The position numbers and the translations under genes were made by a program. Positions 9,757-19,290 of a stretch of 64,000 bases of DNA are shown here, piece after piece. Source of the DNA: Flabesymbios commensalis (lineage: Eukaryota; Annelida; Polychaeta; Terebellida; Flabelligeridae); NCBI GenBank assembly GCA_964017125.1, contig OZ024903.1, forward strand, positions 109,498,863 through 109,562,862. The letters are read 5' to 3'. Under the pieces are notes generated by a model. The model saw only the letters and a program-made list of their open reading frames with translations. It had not been told where the DNA came from and made no database searches. The number at the start of each line of letters is the position of its first letter. The stretch's first letter is position 1.

Positions 9757-10760
9757 TTAAAGGGACATGCCAGGATATAAAATAATCAAAAACACGCTGA
9801 TTTTATTTCAGCTTAAAGAGTCATTCAACCGCAAAATGCGCATGCCTGGGACGGTCAAGTGTAGGCCAACAGTAGCTTATTGAGTACAGATTGACGACAT
9901 TAATATAGCCACTGAACTGATTACAAGATACTACTTAAACGAGACATTGATCCAATGCTGTTTCAATGCTAGGCCAACGTCTGCGACGCTGGCCCAACAT
10001 TGACCCAACATTGAATAAATGTACAATGTTTGAGAGAAAGTCCTCCTGCCCAGGAAACACAAGACATTTGTATACCATTTATATAACGTCGGCCCAACGT
10101 CTTGACGTTGATCCAACATTGCATAAAGTCATACAAATGTTTTGTGTTTACTGGGTGTCAATACAAGCTTGGAGTCAAGCAGTTTCCACATCCCAGCAGT
10201 AATACAGTCAGTTTGTTTGCAAGCCAGCGACTAAGTAGGAGGGCCAAGGGCTTTGAATTATTAACTCATAGATGTCGCTCAAGTATATATGAACTTGTTG
10301 TGATTTGAGAACTTGCTCTTAATGAGGCTTGAAACGCATATTTAGTATTATTATGGAATAGGGCCTTGGCCTACCCACGGGCACTATTGCCTTCTGGGCG
10401 ACCCTTGTCCCGCGAATTTTGACAGTTCACCACACCTTTAAGAATATGTCCATATGATGTAAACATGTCCATAGACTAGAAATGCAAAAGTTTTTCAATT
10501 TTTGTGCTGCGCACTTACCAGTTAGGCTAGATATAGAGACAAAATTCCTGTATTTCTTATTTTTGACATGGTTGTCAATAATTAGAAATCAAGAATTTTG
10601 TCTCTATATCTAGCCTAACTGGTAAATGCGTGACAGAAAAATTTTAAAAAACTTTTGCAGTTTTAGTCTATGGACATGTTTACATCATATGGTCATATTA
10701 ATATGTTGAAATAAAATCACTGATTTTTTGATGATTTTAGACCTGGGGATGTTCCTTTAA
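9757..10760. mobile_element. Element D: foldback transposon with about 55-bp inverted ends, split by C1
   Basis: The left end TTAAAGGGACATGCCAGG (9757-9815) matches the complement of the right end (10703-10760) at roughly four of five positions. Inside, a second inverted pair (about 10445-10547 and 10591-10700) contains GTTAGGCTAGATATAGAGAC on the left and its complement on the right. Read without insert C1, the two arms are continuous from end to centre. No transposase is seen. Confidence 0.7.
9817..10437 (+). mobile_element. Element C, copy C1, inserted in D at TTAA
   Basis: A 621-bp block begins AGAGTCATTCAACCGC and ends TTCACCACACCT, bounded by TTAA at 9813-9816 and 10438-10441. It includes family F fragments (9941-10150). 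The same block recurs at 14859-15758. Element D's arms line up across it, which supports insertion rather than chance adjacency. Confidence 0.65.
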
Positions 10761-10805
10761 GTCACCGATAAATGTTTGAATTTTCACTTGTTTATCGTTC
10801 ATCTG

Positions 10806-11149
10806 GTCATTAATCCTTCTCCTGCTGATCACAAATATAGTCATTCTTAACCTGTTTTATTAGTCGATCAAATCACCGATATTTGGGGAAAATGTGTGTC
10901 TAATTAATTAGTCATTAATACTTATCCTGCTGATCACAAATATAGTTGTTCTTAACCTGTTTTATTAGTCGATCAGATCACCAATATTGGGGGAAAATGT
11001 GTGTCTAAGCATCAGGATTTGCAAAGGATAGATCTCAAGTGAAACAAATATGAGCAATTTTCACCCACTTGAGGTTGTGGATCGCGGTAGCGAAACACAA
11101 TCTCAAGTGGGTGAAAATTTAAACAAATAAATTCAGCAGGATAAGGGCT
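10806..11149. mobile_element. Family G element with internal 105-bp duplication and hairpin G2
   Basis: The ends CCTTCTCCTGCTGA and CAGCAGGATAAGG are inverted relatives. Two direct repeats of about 105 bp start at about 10808 and 10913 and share CTTAACCTGTTTTATTAG. A hairpin at 11052-11121 has arms TTTTCACCCACTTGAGGTTG and its complement. Confidence 0.55.
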
Positions 11150-11551
11150 TGAGACCACTAGGGATTCTGTTTGGTGATTTTCATATAATTAACCATAACA
11201 TTTGAACGACAGTACAATGAATTTTATATTATGACATTGTTATAATTGTATATTATCAATTAACCATAATGCTCCTGAATGGTTTGCTACTATTTGTCAT
11301 TCATTTGAATCCGGAATTGCTGACACAATAATTTCCACCTTTAAATGACGAGAGTATATACATTTTTTTAAATTTTTACTCGTTGAAATTTACTAGCGCC
11401 ACAAGGGTTAAACTGAATACATTTTATTCATAGGGTTAATTGTTATTCAAGCCAAAATTGATTCAACGTCTCGCGTTGACCGGGATGTTTGTCGACTTCT
11501 GTCATGTAAAAAAATGAGAAAATCATATTTTAGAACCTGAATTTTAATCTA
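11150..11551. other. Intergenic AT-rich stretch
   Basis: No gene. Short pieces resembling family G ends (TTTAAATGACGA, CACAAGGGTTAA) are visible. Nothing else recognised. Confidence 0.4.
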
Positions 11552-11730
11552 CAGTAGCACCTGAGCAGCCACCCTTGCCACACAAGAAAAGTGGCCTTTC
11601 AAGACAGGTGGCTACTCATAGGAGGTTCATTTGTAGGGTATACAAAATGTCATTTTGGGGAATGACCAAGTGGTCTCCCATACAAGGTTGGCTGCTCATA
11701 AGTGTGGCTGCTCATAGCAGGTGAAAACTT
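11552..11730. repeat. Element H: short inverted-repeat element
   Basis: AGCACCTGAGCAGCC near the left end is mirrored by GGCTGCTCATAGCAGGTG near the right. GTGGCT(A/G)CTCATA recurs inside. It looks like a small non-autonomous element; the family is unknown. Confidence 0.4.
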
Positions 11731-11976
11731 GCTTTTTCCGGGAGAAGATTTTTTGATTTAACAACGTTTTTTCTACCGCGTTAACCCTGGTCACAGTACT
11801 TCAAAAAATAAATAAAGAAGTATCACAGTAACCCAGATCAGGGCTTGCTGGATCATATATGGGAATGTATAAGAGGGCTCAAATAACTTGCTGCTGACAA
11901 TATCTACAACTTGGACGTTGCTGATACATTTCTTGACATCCAGATACACTTAGCTAAATTATTCTATGAGTTTTAA

Positions 11977-12236
11977 CTTTACAGCGTGGGGACCGACTTT
12001 AGTCGTCAGAATATGACGTCCATGGATGTCAATGACGTCTATGGACATCAAATGTTTCTGACGTCTACGGTCGATCCCTGCATTGTGAAAGCAACAATAT
12101 TTCTAAAGGTCGTAGACCCATAACATAGGTATTTAAATGAATCAGAAAGAGCTAACTAAGTCATTTATGATGATTTCATATTTTAAAAAACCCTTTGGTC
12201 TCCATGGTTTATACGAAAGTATTTCAGCGCTTTAAT
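11977..12236 (-). mobile_element. MITE family B, copy B7
   Basis: A reverse copy preceded by TTAA (11973-11976). Its hairpin (about 11984-12100) has a duplicated GACGTC..GGA.GTCAA centre. The expected outer end after TTTCAGCGCTT is replaced by the TAATAATAA tail of the adjoining LINE copy. Confidence 0.65.
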
Positions 12237-12860
12237 AATAATAATAATAATAAATAATAAATTTTATTCAGCCTTCCAAAGAGATGAACAATACATACAT
12301 AAAATTATTTAAGTTGTAAAATAACAGCATTGATAACAGTACTAAAACGACTTTAGTAGCAAGCTTAAAATATACCGGTCATACAGATTGCGGCTAAGCA
12401 GTACTTGCCTAACACTATCACAATGATCAGGGATGACATCCATTGCCTTATAAAATAAAATCGAGTGAAGGACTGCATCAAATGCACCCTCTGCGTCAAG
12501 AGAACATGCATATACAGTGGACCCTCGTTTAGTGCAGTATGAACTTACATCATTCGCTAATGCGGTGGCCATATTTGTGCCTCTACCAGGCACGAAACCA
12601 AACTGCAAATCACTAAATTGATGACCCGCCGAAGCATCAAGTGTATATAACTCAAGAATTTTCGAGAATGTACATGATATAGTCACTGGCCTATAATTCT
12701 TTGGTACAGATGGGTCAAGTGTTGGTTTCTTAAGTAGGGGTACAAGTAACCCTGATGAAAAAGATTTTGGTACTATTCCAAACTTAATACATAAAGGTAA
12801 CATACTACTTAGATGTTTCACAATGCTAGATTCTGCTGCATACTTCAAATGCTCAGTCAT
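12237..12860 (-). mobile_element. LINE copy: reverse transcriptase fragment with internal deletion and (TTA)n tail
   Basis: The minus-strand ORF 12860-12342 (172 aa) carries the early part of a non-LTR reverse transcriptase: SGLLVPLLKKPTLDP, NYRPVTISCTFSKILE, LQFGFVPGRGTNMA, and the motif A stretch ACSLDAEGAFDAVLH with the first catalytic Asp. It then passes straight to a C-terminal segment, CDSVRQVLLSRNLYDRYIL. The rest of the palm, including the usual YADD-type box, is missing. The 3' end on this strand has AATAAA and ends in TTA repeats (12237-12256). The copy is 5'-truncated as well. It is a dead LINE; the clade is not assigned. Confidence 0.85.
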
Positions 12861-12980
12861 TATACCGTCTATCCCTAAGGGTTATGGGTTACCAGTATCA
12901 TGAGAATATACATGTGATTGAATCAGAAGCAATAGTAGGCCTACACTTACCATTGCTTCAGAATGAACCAGACTGCTTAA

Positions 12981-13220
12981 CCCTTGAAGCGCTGAAATAT
13001 TAAAAAAAAACATGGAGGTCAAAGGGTTTTTGTCAATCTGAAATCATCATAATTGTCTTATTTGGCTCTTTCCGATTAATTTGAATACCTATGTTATGGG
13101 TCTACGACCATTAGAAATATGTTAACTCTTTACAGTGCGAGGATCGACTTTAGTCGTCAGAATATGACGTCTATAGACGTCAGATTCTGACGACTAAAGT
13201 CTATCCCCGCACTGTAAGGG
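12981..13220 (+). mobile_element. MITE family B, copy B8 (best preserved, TTAA both sides)
   Basis: A 240-bp element starting CCCTTGAAGCGCTGAA and ending CACTGTAAGGG, flanked by TTAA at 12977-12980 and 13221-13224. The 3' third (13131-13219) is one long palindrome centred on CTATAG at 13171-13176. Each arm itself contains small palindromes (CGACTTTAGTCG, GTCAGAATATGAC, GACGTC). Confidence 0.85.
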
Positions 13221-13224
13221 TTAA

Positions 13225-14238
13225 AGCACCGTAGTCACTTCAGGTATCAAATTACGGTATTGTACAAAACTATCTGATCTAAATACGATTTGTCTGCAAT
13301 ATATACCATCAAAGTATCCAGAAAATCAATTACTGTATACCCCATTAGGTTGGCATCCATAATATTTGCCGAAATCAGTCCAACGTAATGTTAGCATGTT
13401 AGCGAATTTAGTGAGCTCAAATCTGACAGCAGGTCATTTCATACAGGCCCTATTTTCTAGTATTATCTAGAAAACACAGGTCATTCTCCCAGAGCCGTTT
13501 TAATTTTGACCCACTGTCTTCGACCCTGGCCCAACATTGGACCAGCATTCGGTGAATGTTTGCTGGGTAGCGACCATAAATATTAGCGGTAAAATGCCAA
13601 CAGCGAAAGTCGCGAAATTAAATGGGACGTGAATATAATGGGGTATACATTATTATAATAAGTTGTATCCAATCATATGGAAAAAATAGACTCACTTGAA
13701 AATAATTGGTAATTTCAGCTGATATATATTATTATATGTAACCCGCCACTTGAAAATAATTGGTAATTTCAGCTGATATATATTATTATATGTAACCCGC
13801 CACGCGAGATGGGAACTCCCCGCGGCTTTCTTACAATTATTTATGACATCATTAAAATTTAATGATTACATAACTAATTTTAAAATATGAAAGATCTCAC
13901 AAAAACAAAAAATAAAAACACGGCTATCATATCAACTAAGAAAATCAATTTTGACTTAAAGGCCCTTTTTCGCGTGGTGGGTCACATAAGACTACTTTAT
14001 ATTTCCACCCTGATAATAATTAGCACATATTTATGCGCTGGACGCAATAGACTGGAATATCATTTTGAGACCACAATTATGACTTGTAATCAACTAGTTC
14101 AGCCTAACCATCTCACTGAGCGAAATGAAATAAAAATATTTATTTTGGACAATTGTTCTGTGTCTGGCTATTTCTGTTATAATCGACTGTCCATCACTCA
14201 AAAATAGGTTGTATGACCAATATCTTGAACCACGTTTT
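13225..14238. other. Intergenic, AT-rich, no supported gene
   Basis: Contains a family F fragment near 13520-13570 and the 54-bp duplication listed separately. A 106-codon plus-strand reading frame at 13887-14207 has no recognisable motif and AT-driven composition. I do not call it a gene. Confidence 0.4.
13693..13800 (+). repeat. Exact 54-bp tandem duplication
   Basis: 13693-13746 and 13747-13800 are identical, beginning CACTTGAAAATAATTGG and ending TATGTAACCCGC. Identity implies a recent event. Confidence 0.9.
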
Positions 14239-14418
14239 TATCCGCCGCCCGTAGGGGAAAGGGGATTTTAGTCGTGCCAGGATTCCGTCAGGCGTCACCA
14301 GCTTTTTTGTTGCCACAAACTCAAAAACTAGTGATCAATTTTTCTTGAAATTTTAAAATAACATTATTAGCAACATGGGGATGTGCAAGTGATTTTTTGA
14401 AGATGCTACCAAAATTGG
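14239..14418 (+). mobile_element. Element I, copy I2 (short)
   Basis: Begins ATCCGCCGCCCGTAGGGG and keeps the head plus one GCAACATGGGGATGTGCAAG repeat of the element seen at 7369. It is truncated before any AATGGCCGCC box. Confidence 0.6.
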
Positions 14419-14456
14419 GATTAAACAAATAAATTGTAGCCAGCAAAAAAAATTAA

Positions 14457-14620
14457 CCCTTTAAGCCCTCACAATGCATGAAAACATCATTTTACATCCC
14501 AGAAAACACAATTGATTTACCTACAACTAAGAGTTTTAGAAGGAAATTTACCATGGAACTGTTTTACCAATACATGACAATTTCTTTAATTTTTAAACCA
14601 CTTCAAGCCATCTTCATCCA
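14457..14620 (+). mobile_element. MITE family A, copy A4 (3' truncated)
   Basis: Follows TTAA (14453-14456) and begins CCCTTTAAGCCCTCACAATG. Similarity to A1 fades after CATCTTCATCCACC, so the right end is missing. Confidence 0.65.
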
Positions 14621-14731
14621 CCATTTCTCTCATGTGGGCTTTGTGTTGTAAAAGAAAAGGTTGTGTTACCGTGGGGGTCTAGAAACAGTTGACCTCCAGC
14701 ATATTGACAGTAAGAGCTTTCCCAGCCAACA

Positions 14732-14811
14732 CGGCACATTTACCAAATGTTGGTTTAATGTCGGCCAACGTCGCAGACGTTGGTTTAACATTAAAACAGC
14801 ATTGGGCCAAT
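14732..14811. repeat. Foldback family F, copy F4
   Basis: CCAGCCAACACGGCACATTT and GGTTTAATGTCGGCCAACGT are followed by complementary sequence. This is a shortened F hairpin. Confidence 0.55.
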
Positions 14812-14858
14812 TTCTCATTGGAGTAGTATCTTGTAATCAGTTCAGTCGCTGATATTAA

Positions 14859-15758
14859 AGAATCATTCAACTGCAAAATGTGCATGCCTGGGACGGTCAA
14901 GTGTAGGCCAACAGTAGCCTATTGAGTACAGATTGACGGCATTTATATAGCCACTGAACTGATTACAAGATACTACTTGGCCACTGTCTGCGACGCTGGC
15001 CCAACATTGATCTAACATTGAATCAATCTACAATGTTTGAGGGAAAGTCCTCCTGCCCTGCAGGGCGGGGGCCCTAGGGTAGAGGCTAGCACCACTGCCT
15101 TTCACGCCAGAGTTCGGAGTTCGGTTCCCGGTCTCGGCGGTTTCAAAGAAACAAAATATGTTTTTTCCCCATCCATGTGTGAAAGTCAGTATTGTGGGGA
15201 GCCTCCGTGACCGAGAGGTAACGTGCTCGGCCTCAGACCGCCAGGGCTCGATTTTCGAATCCTGTGTCTGGAGGACAGTGTCATCTCAATCATCTCACCA
15301 TCCTCAGGAGGTTTTCCTGGCCCATTGTAGCCTATATGTGCACAAAGGTGGCCTAAAGCCCGATTCATTTCCTGCCCTGCAAACACAAGACATTTGTATA
15401 ATATTTAAACAGCGACGTTGGTCCAGCATTGCATGAGGTCATGCAAATGTTTTGTGTTTACTGGGTGTCAATACAAGCTTGGAGTCAAGCAGTTTCTACA
15501 TCCCCGCAGTAATACAGTCAGTTTGTTTGCAAGCCAACGACCATGTAGGGGCAAGGGCAAAGGGCTTTGTATTATTAACTCATAGATGTCGCTCAAGTAT
15601 ATGTGAGCTTGCTGTGATTTGAGAACTTGCTCTTAATGACGCTTTGGGTATGAAACGCATATTTAGTATTATTATGAAATAGGGCCTTGGCCTACCCACG
15701 GGCACTATTGCCTTCTGGGGGACCCTTGTCCCGCGAATTTTCACAGTTGACCACACCT
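14859..15758 (+). mobile_element. Element C, copy C2, carrying nested SINE S1
   Basis: The same block as C1, bounded by TTAA at 14855-14858 and 15759-15762. It is lengthened by SINE S1 and its 11-bp target duplication. Just outside, 15797-15853 holds an inverted copy of the first 55 bases of C (CCTACACTTGACCGTCCCAC). C may therefore be longer, with long inverted ends, or two copies may lie side by side. Confidence 0.6.
15063..15370 (+). mobile_element. Dimeric tRNA-type SINE, copy S1
   Basis: A 308-bp retroposon flanked by the direct repeat CCTGCCCTGCA at 15052-15062 and 15371-15381. It contains two tRNA-like pol III promoter units. The first is at about 15063-15140, with box A-like AGGGTAGAGGCTAGC and box B-like AGTTCGGTTCCC. 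The second is at about 15196-15285, with TGACCGAGAGGTAACG and TTTTCGAATCC. A tail domain with CTCAGGAGGTTTTCCTGG and GTGCACAAAGGTGGCC follows. The end is an ATTT-rich simple tail rather than poly(A). It interrupts element C2. Confidence 0.85.
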
Positions 15759-15853
15759 TTAATGCTGTCAAAGTGTACTCTTATAGGCTAATGTAGGCCT
15801 ACACTTGACCGTCCCACACATGCGCATTTCAAAGCTGTATGAATCTTTAATCA

Positions 15854-16207
15854 CAGTTAGTGCTGTCAGGTAGCAATTTATAGCTTTAATGAGGACAAAA
15901 AAATTATATTTATGATCATATTTCACAAATAAATTGCTTGATTATCAATTTAATTTGATCTGGTTTAAACTTATGCAGTCCGGACTAACAGGACAAAAGC
16001 ACTGTTCTTTGATATCACAACAGGACGAATTTAAATCAGTCACTACAGGCTGGTTCCTCATACACGGGCTGTGTAACAAGTTTGCCTCCTGAAATAACAA
16101 GACTAGACAATGTACATATTATGGTACATCTAGTGAGGGAAGGCCAGGCTTCTGTACCTGCCCAAATGCCGACAAAATTGACGTCACACTACAGTACAGA
16201 AAGCAAT
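15854..16207. other. Intergenic stretch, nothing recognised
   Basis: Between the inverted C end and family F copy F3. No ORF of note and no repeat I can assign. Confidence 0.35.
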
Positions 16208-16302
16208 GTCCCAACAAACACGAGACATTGAACCAATGTTGGGTTAATGTTGGCCCACCGTCTGCGACGCTGGCCCGACATTAACCCAACATTGGTTTAA
16301 CC
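16208..16302. repeat. Foldback family F, copy F3
   Basis: AACAAACACGAGACATTGAA pairs with TTAACCCAACATTGGTTTAA around a GTCTGCGACGCTGGCC centre. The right-hand GTTTGCTGG end is missing and the sequence passes into a family G-type ACCCTTGTCCTGC end. Confidence 0.55.
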
Positions 16303-16867
16303 CTTGTCCTGCCGAATTGTTTCAATTGCATTTTTCGTCATTTGAAGCTGGAATTGCTAACGCAATTTCCAGCTTTAATGACGAAAAATATGACTATTTA
16401 TGAAAAATAAACGTGTGTGAAAATAACATTTTGATTAAATGAGCATCTATCACAAACTATTTTATGGATTTCAGTGTCATTTTATTGTCTCTTAAATTTA
16501 CTCGAATCCAGCAGCACAACGGTTAATGTATCGTGTTTGCTGGGGTACAGCTACACGGGCAGTACGGTAGATCAGCGTGGGGAACAACGAGAGTTATATG
16601 GTAGTCAACGAGTCAGAATCTACGATGATATTCATGGTAGCATAAATACGCATCATCTGACAATTTTGAATAAAAGTAAAACACGAGGAGAAAATTTGGG
16701 GCTGAAATTTAACGTAATGCACTTGGATATTTTTTTTAATTTGTTAATTTTTATTCAGTGTTTGTTGTGAGTGGAAACGAGGCCGATTTCGCCAACAGGT
16801 TCAGACAGGCCATCATAGACTTAATTATAAGCTCACTGATTGGTTGAAACTTGATCACGTGTTGATA

Positions 16868-16965
16868 GTTACCCCTCATCCTGCTAAGTTAATTTATTTA
16901 AATTTTCAGCCACTTGAGGTTGTGTCTCGCTACCGCGATCCACAACCTCAAGTGGTTGAAAATTA
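16868..16965. repeat. Family G hairpin, copy G3
   Basis: AATTTTCAGCCACTTGAGGT and its complement ACCTCAAGTGGTTGAAAATT form a clean hairpin (16902-16963) after the family's CCCTCATCCTGCT end. Confidence 0.6.
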
Positions 16966-17029
16966 CTCATATTTGCTAAATTTGAGACCAAACATTTACA
17001 AGTCTTTGTGTATAGGCCCCTACTTGATG

Positions 17030-17290
17030 CAGATTTAATGCTGGGCCAGCGTCGTAAATGGTGGGTCAAGATAAAAACAACATTGTGGTGGGGATAGCAT
17101 CGGACATACATCGGTCCTTTTCATTGTGACCAAATGTTTTTTTATGTTGGGTCACCGTCTACGACACTGGACCAACATTAAAACAACAAACATATGCAAG
17201 CATAAGTTTACTTTATTTTGATTCAGTATGCCAGCATCGCATAACCGATGGTTGACCAACATTGAATCAACATAGGATGAATGTCTTCCG
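17030..17290. repeat. Cluster of family F fragments
   Basis: Repeated phrases such as GCTGGGCCAGCGTCGTAAA, GGGTCACCGTCTACGACACT and GACCAACATTGAATCAACA belong to F centres and arms. No single intact copy. Confidence 0.45.
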
Positions 17291-18630
17291 TCAGCTGGGA
17301 TTCGTGACAACACTATCGGTCTGATCGAGTCTGATCTCCTTTATCATGTTAATCACTTTAACTTTAATGTAAATTATTAGAGTAATTTATAGCCGACATT
17401 TAGCATACTTGTGCCCAGAACTATATATTCTGATATTGGCTGCCATCTGCGGCAGTGCTGTCAAATAGTGTTCTAATTTTCTTTTTGGGGTGGGGACATT
17501 TCTTCAGAATTTCGGGGCTTGAAGTTCCCGGAACAAGCTGTTGTGAGCGAAAACAAGATTCTCAGCAATGGCCATGCACCAAGTCCGAAACATAAAAATA
17601 AATGGAGCAAAAAAAAACATAATACTTCTTGAATTGCAAGGTTCAGCTAAATATGGTGGCCCTGCAAACCAACCACGGAACTTTATCATTGTTATCGGAA
17701 CGTGGGAACTTCGGAACATGGAAAAATTTGTCTGCGTCTGATTGTGCGACTGAGGGTGCGTCTGTGTCGAGTACACAAAGCCTCGTTTCCCGGAAGGTGT
17801 TTTTTCCAAGATGGCCGCCATAATAAACGTAATGACACAATATCTTCGTCAACGTTTATGCGATTTTCTTCAAAATTGATTTAGTGAGACCTGAGACTGT
17901 GCGCAATATCTGGATAAAACAATAAGATCATGTTAATACTTTAATTTTTTTTTTAATGTTAATAATTAATTAGTGCATAAATAATTATTGTAATATATGA
18001 CAAAAAAAAATAAAACATTGTTTAGCGGCCATTTTGTTTAAGAAATTTAAAACTAAGTTACAGTTTACCATACATGTATTCGATAACTTATGAACACCAA
18101 CTCCTGGGCCATTGTGAGCTAATTGATCTGTTTATATTATTATTATGTAAATATTATATATACACATTAAAGTATCCATGATCTAATCATAGCTACAATT
18201 TAATTAGCACTGTCATATGAGGCTTTTAAAAATCACATGTTACTTAGTGAATATATAAGATAACACTTGTTGAGTGGCAGTGGTTCTGAGTCTGTGGGCC
18301 AACATGAGAGTTCATCCCCTCACTGAATGAACTCACATTATCATTTCAGTCAAGAATTCAATTGTCCTCTACTAATTTATGTTTTTCTAATCATTTTCCA
18401 CTTCACTACAAAAGGTTATTAATAACAAGAACAGAAACCACAACATGATCAATATTAACTTGAATTTAATTGTATACCCACTTTATGTAGATGCAAATTA
18501 CTCATATTTGTGTGATATGAGATCAAACATTTATAATTCCTACTGATTGATTAGCAATTTATATCACAAAAGTTTTGAAAGTGACTATCGTCCTTGCTGA
18601 ACGCTTGAAGGGCAAATGATTATCACCTTA
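17291..18630. other. Intergenic stretch with one promoter-like spot
   Basis: No supported gene. About 17785-17825 has CCCGGAAG followed about 15 bases later by AAGATGGCCGCCAT, an ETS-like and YY1-like pairing. A minus-strand frame starting there reads MAAILEKTPSGKRG, but runs only 105 codons without motifs. The remainder is AT-rich. Confidence 0.35.
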
Positions 18631-18846
18631 GAGTTGGAAGGTGCTAAACTGCCACTTTGCAAAGTGGAAGGTGCTAAACTGCCACTTTGCAAAGTGGAAG
18701 GTGCTAAGCTACCACTTTGCAAAGTGGAAGGTGCTAAGCTGCCACTAAGCAAAATGGAAGGTGCTAAGCTGCCACTAAGCAAAATGGAAGGTGCTAAACT
18801 GCCACTAAGCAAAGTGGAAGGTGCTAAACTGCCCCTTTGCAAAGTG
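18631..18846 (+). repeat. 30-bp minisatellite, seven units
   Basis: Seven 30-bp units share GGAAGGTGCTAA(A/G)CTGCCACT. The first three and the last contain TTTGC before the unit join, and the middle ones AAGC, so two unit types are grouped. The joint CACTTTGCAAAGTG is palindromic. Because 30 is a multiple of 3, both strands stay open (repeats of LPLCKVEGAK and GSLAPSTLQS). I regard these frames as by-products. Confidence 0.9.
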
Positions 18847-19075
18847 CCAATTTAGCACCTATTAACTTCAAGGGGACGAATTATCCGTTTAGTGGATAAG
18901 AATAAATGCATTTTTAAATTTATATGACTATATATAGTACTTAAAACCTATATATTCCCGTACTTTTTTTAATGTTATAGTACATCCGAAACTATACCAT
19001 TAAGGGTATAGTTTTAATGAATAAAAATATTCTATTCGGAAGCTGAATAAAAAAGTTGCCAATCTTGATGTTTAA

Positions 19076-19245
19076 CCCTTGAAGGGCTGAATTTTTTTTA
19101 TAAAAACCTTGAAGACCAAAGGGTTTATTTCAATTTGAAATCATAATAAATGTCTTATTCAGCTCTTTCCGATTCATTTGAATACCTATGTTATGGGTCT
19201 TCGGCAATTAGTAATATTTTATTTTTACAGCGCGGGGATCGACCA
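19076..19245 (+). mobile_element. MITE family B, copy B9, truncated at the hairpin
   Basis: Follows TTAA (19072-19075) and begins CCCTTGAAGGGCTGAA. It stops abruptly in the first hairpin arm at GCGGGGATCGAC, where a different palindrome arm takes over. Confidence 0.7.
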
Positions 19246-19290
19246 ATCAGAAGCCTACGATTTATCGTAACTTGTACGAGAATAAGGGCC
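19243..19290 (+). repeat. Half of the CAATCAGAAGCC palindrome
   Basis: CAATCAGAAGCCTACGATTT and the following TTGTACGAGAATAAGGGCCC match one arm of the complete palindrome at 22181-22288. The other arm is absent. Confidence 0.75.

Noticed and set aside
13887-14207. A 106-codon plus-strand gene
   Set aside because: No motif, no neighbouring exon signals and AT-driven composition.
15063-15290. True tRNA genes
   Set aside because: The A and B box candidates lie inside SINE copies with target duplications, and the acceptor stems do not pair properly.
18631-18846. CRISPR-like array
   Set aside because: Units are contiguous 30-bp repeats without unique spacers, and the genome is animal.
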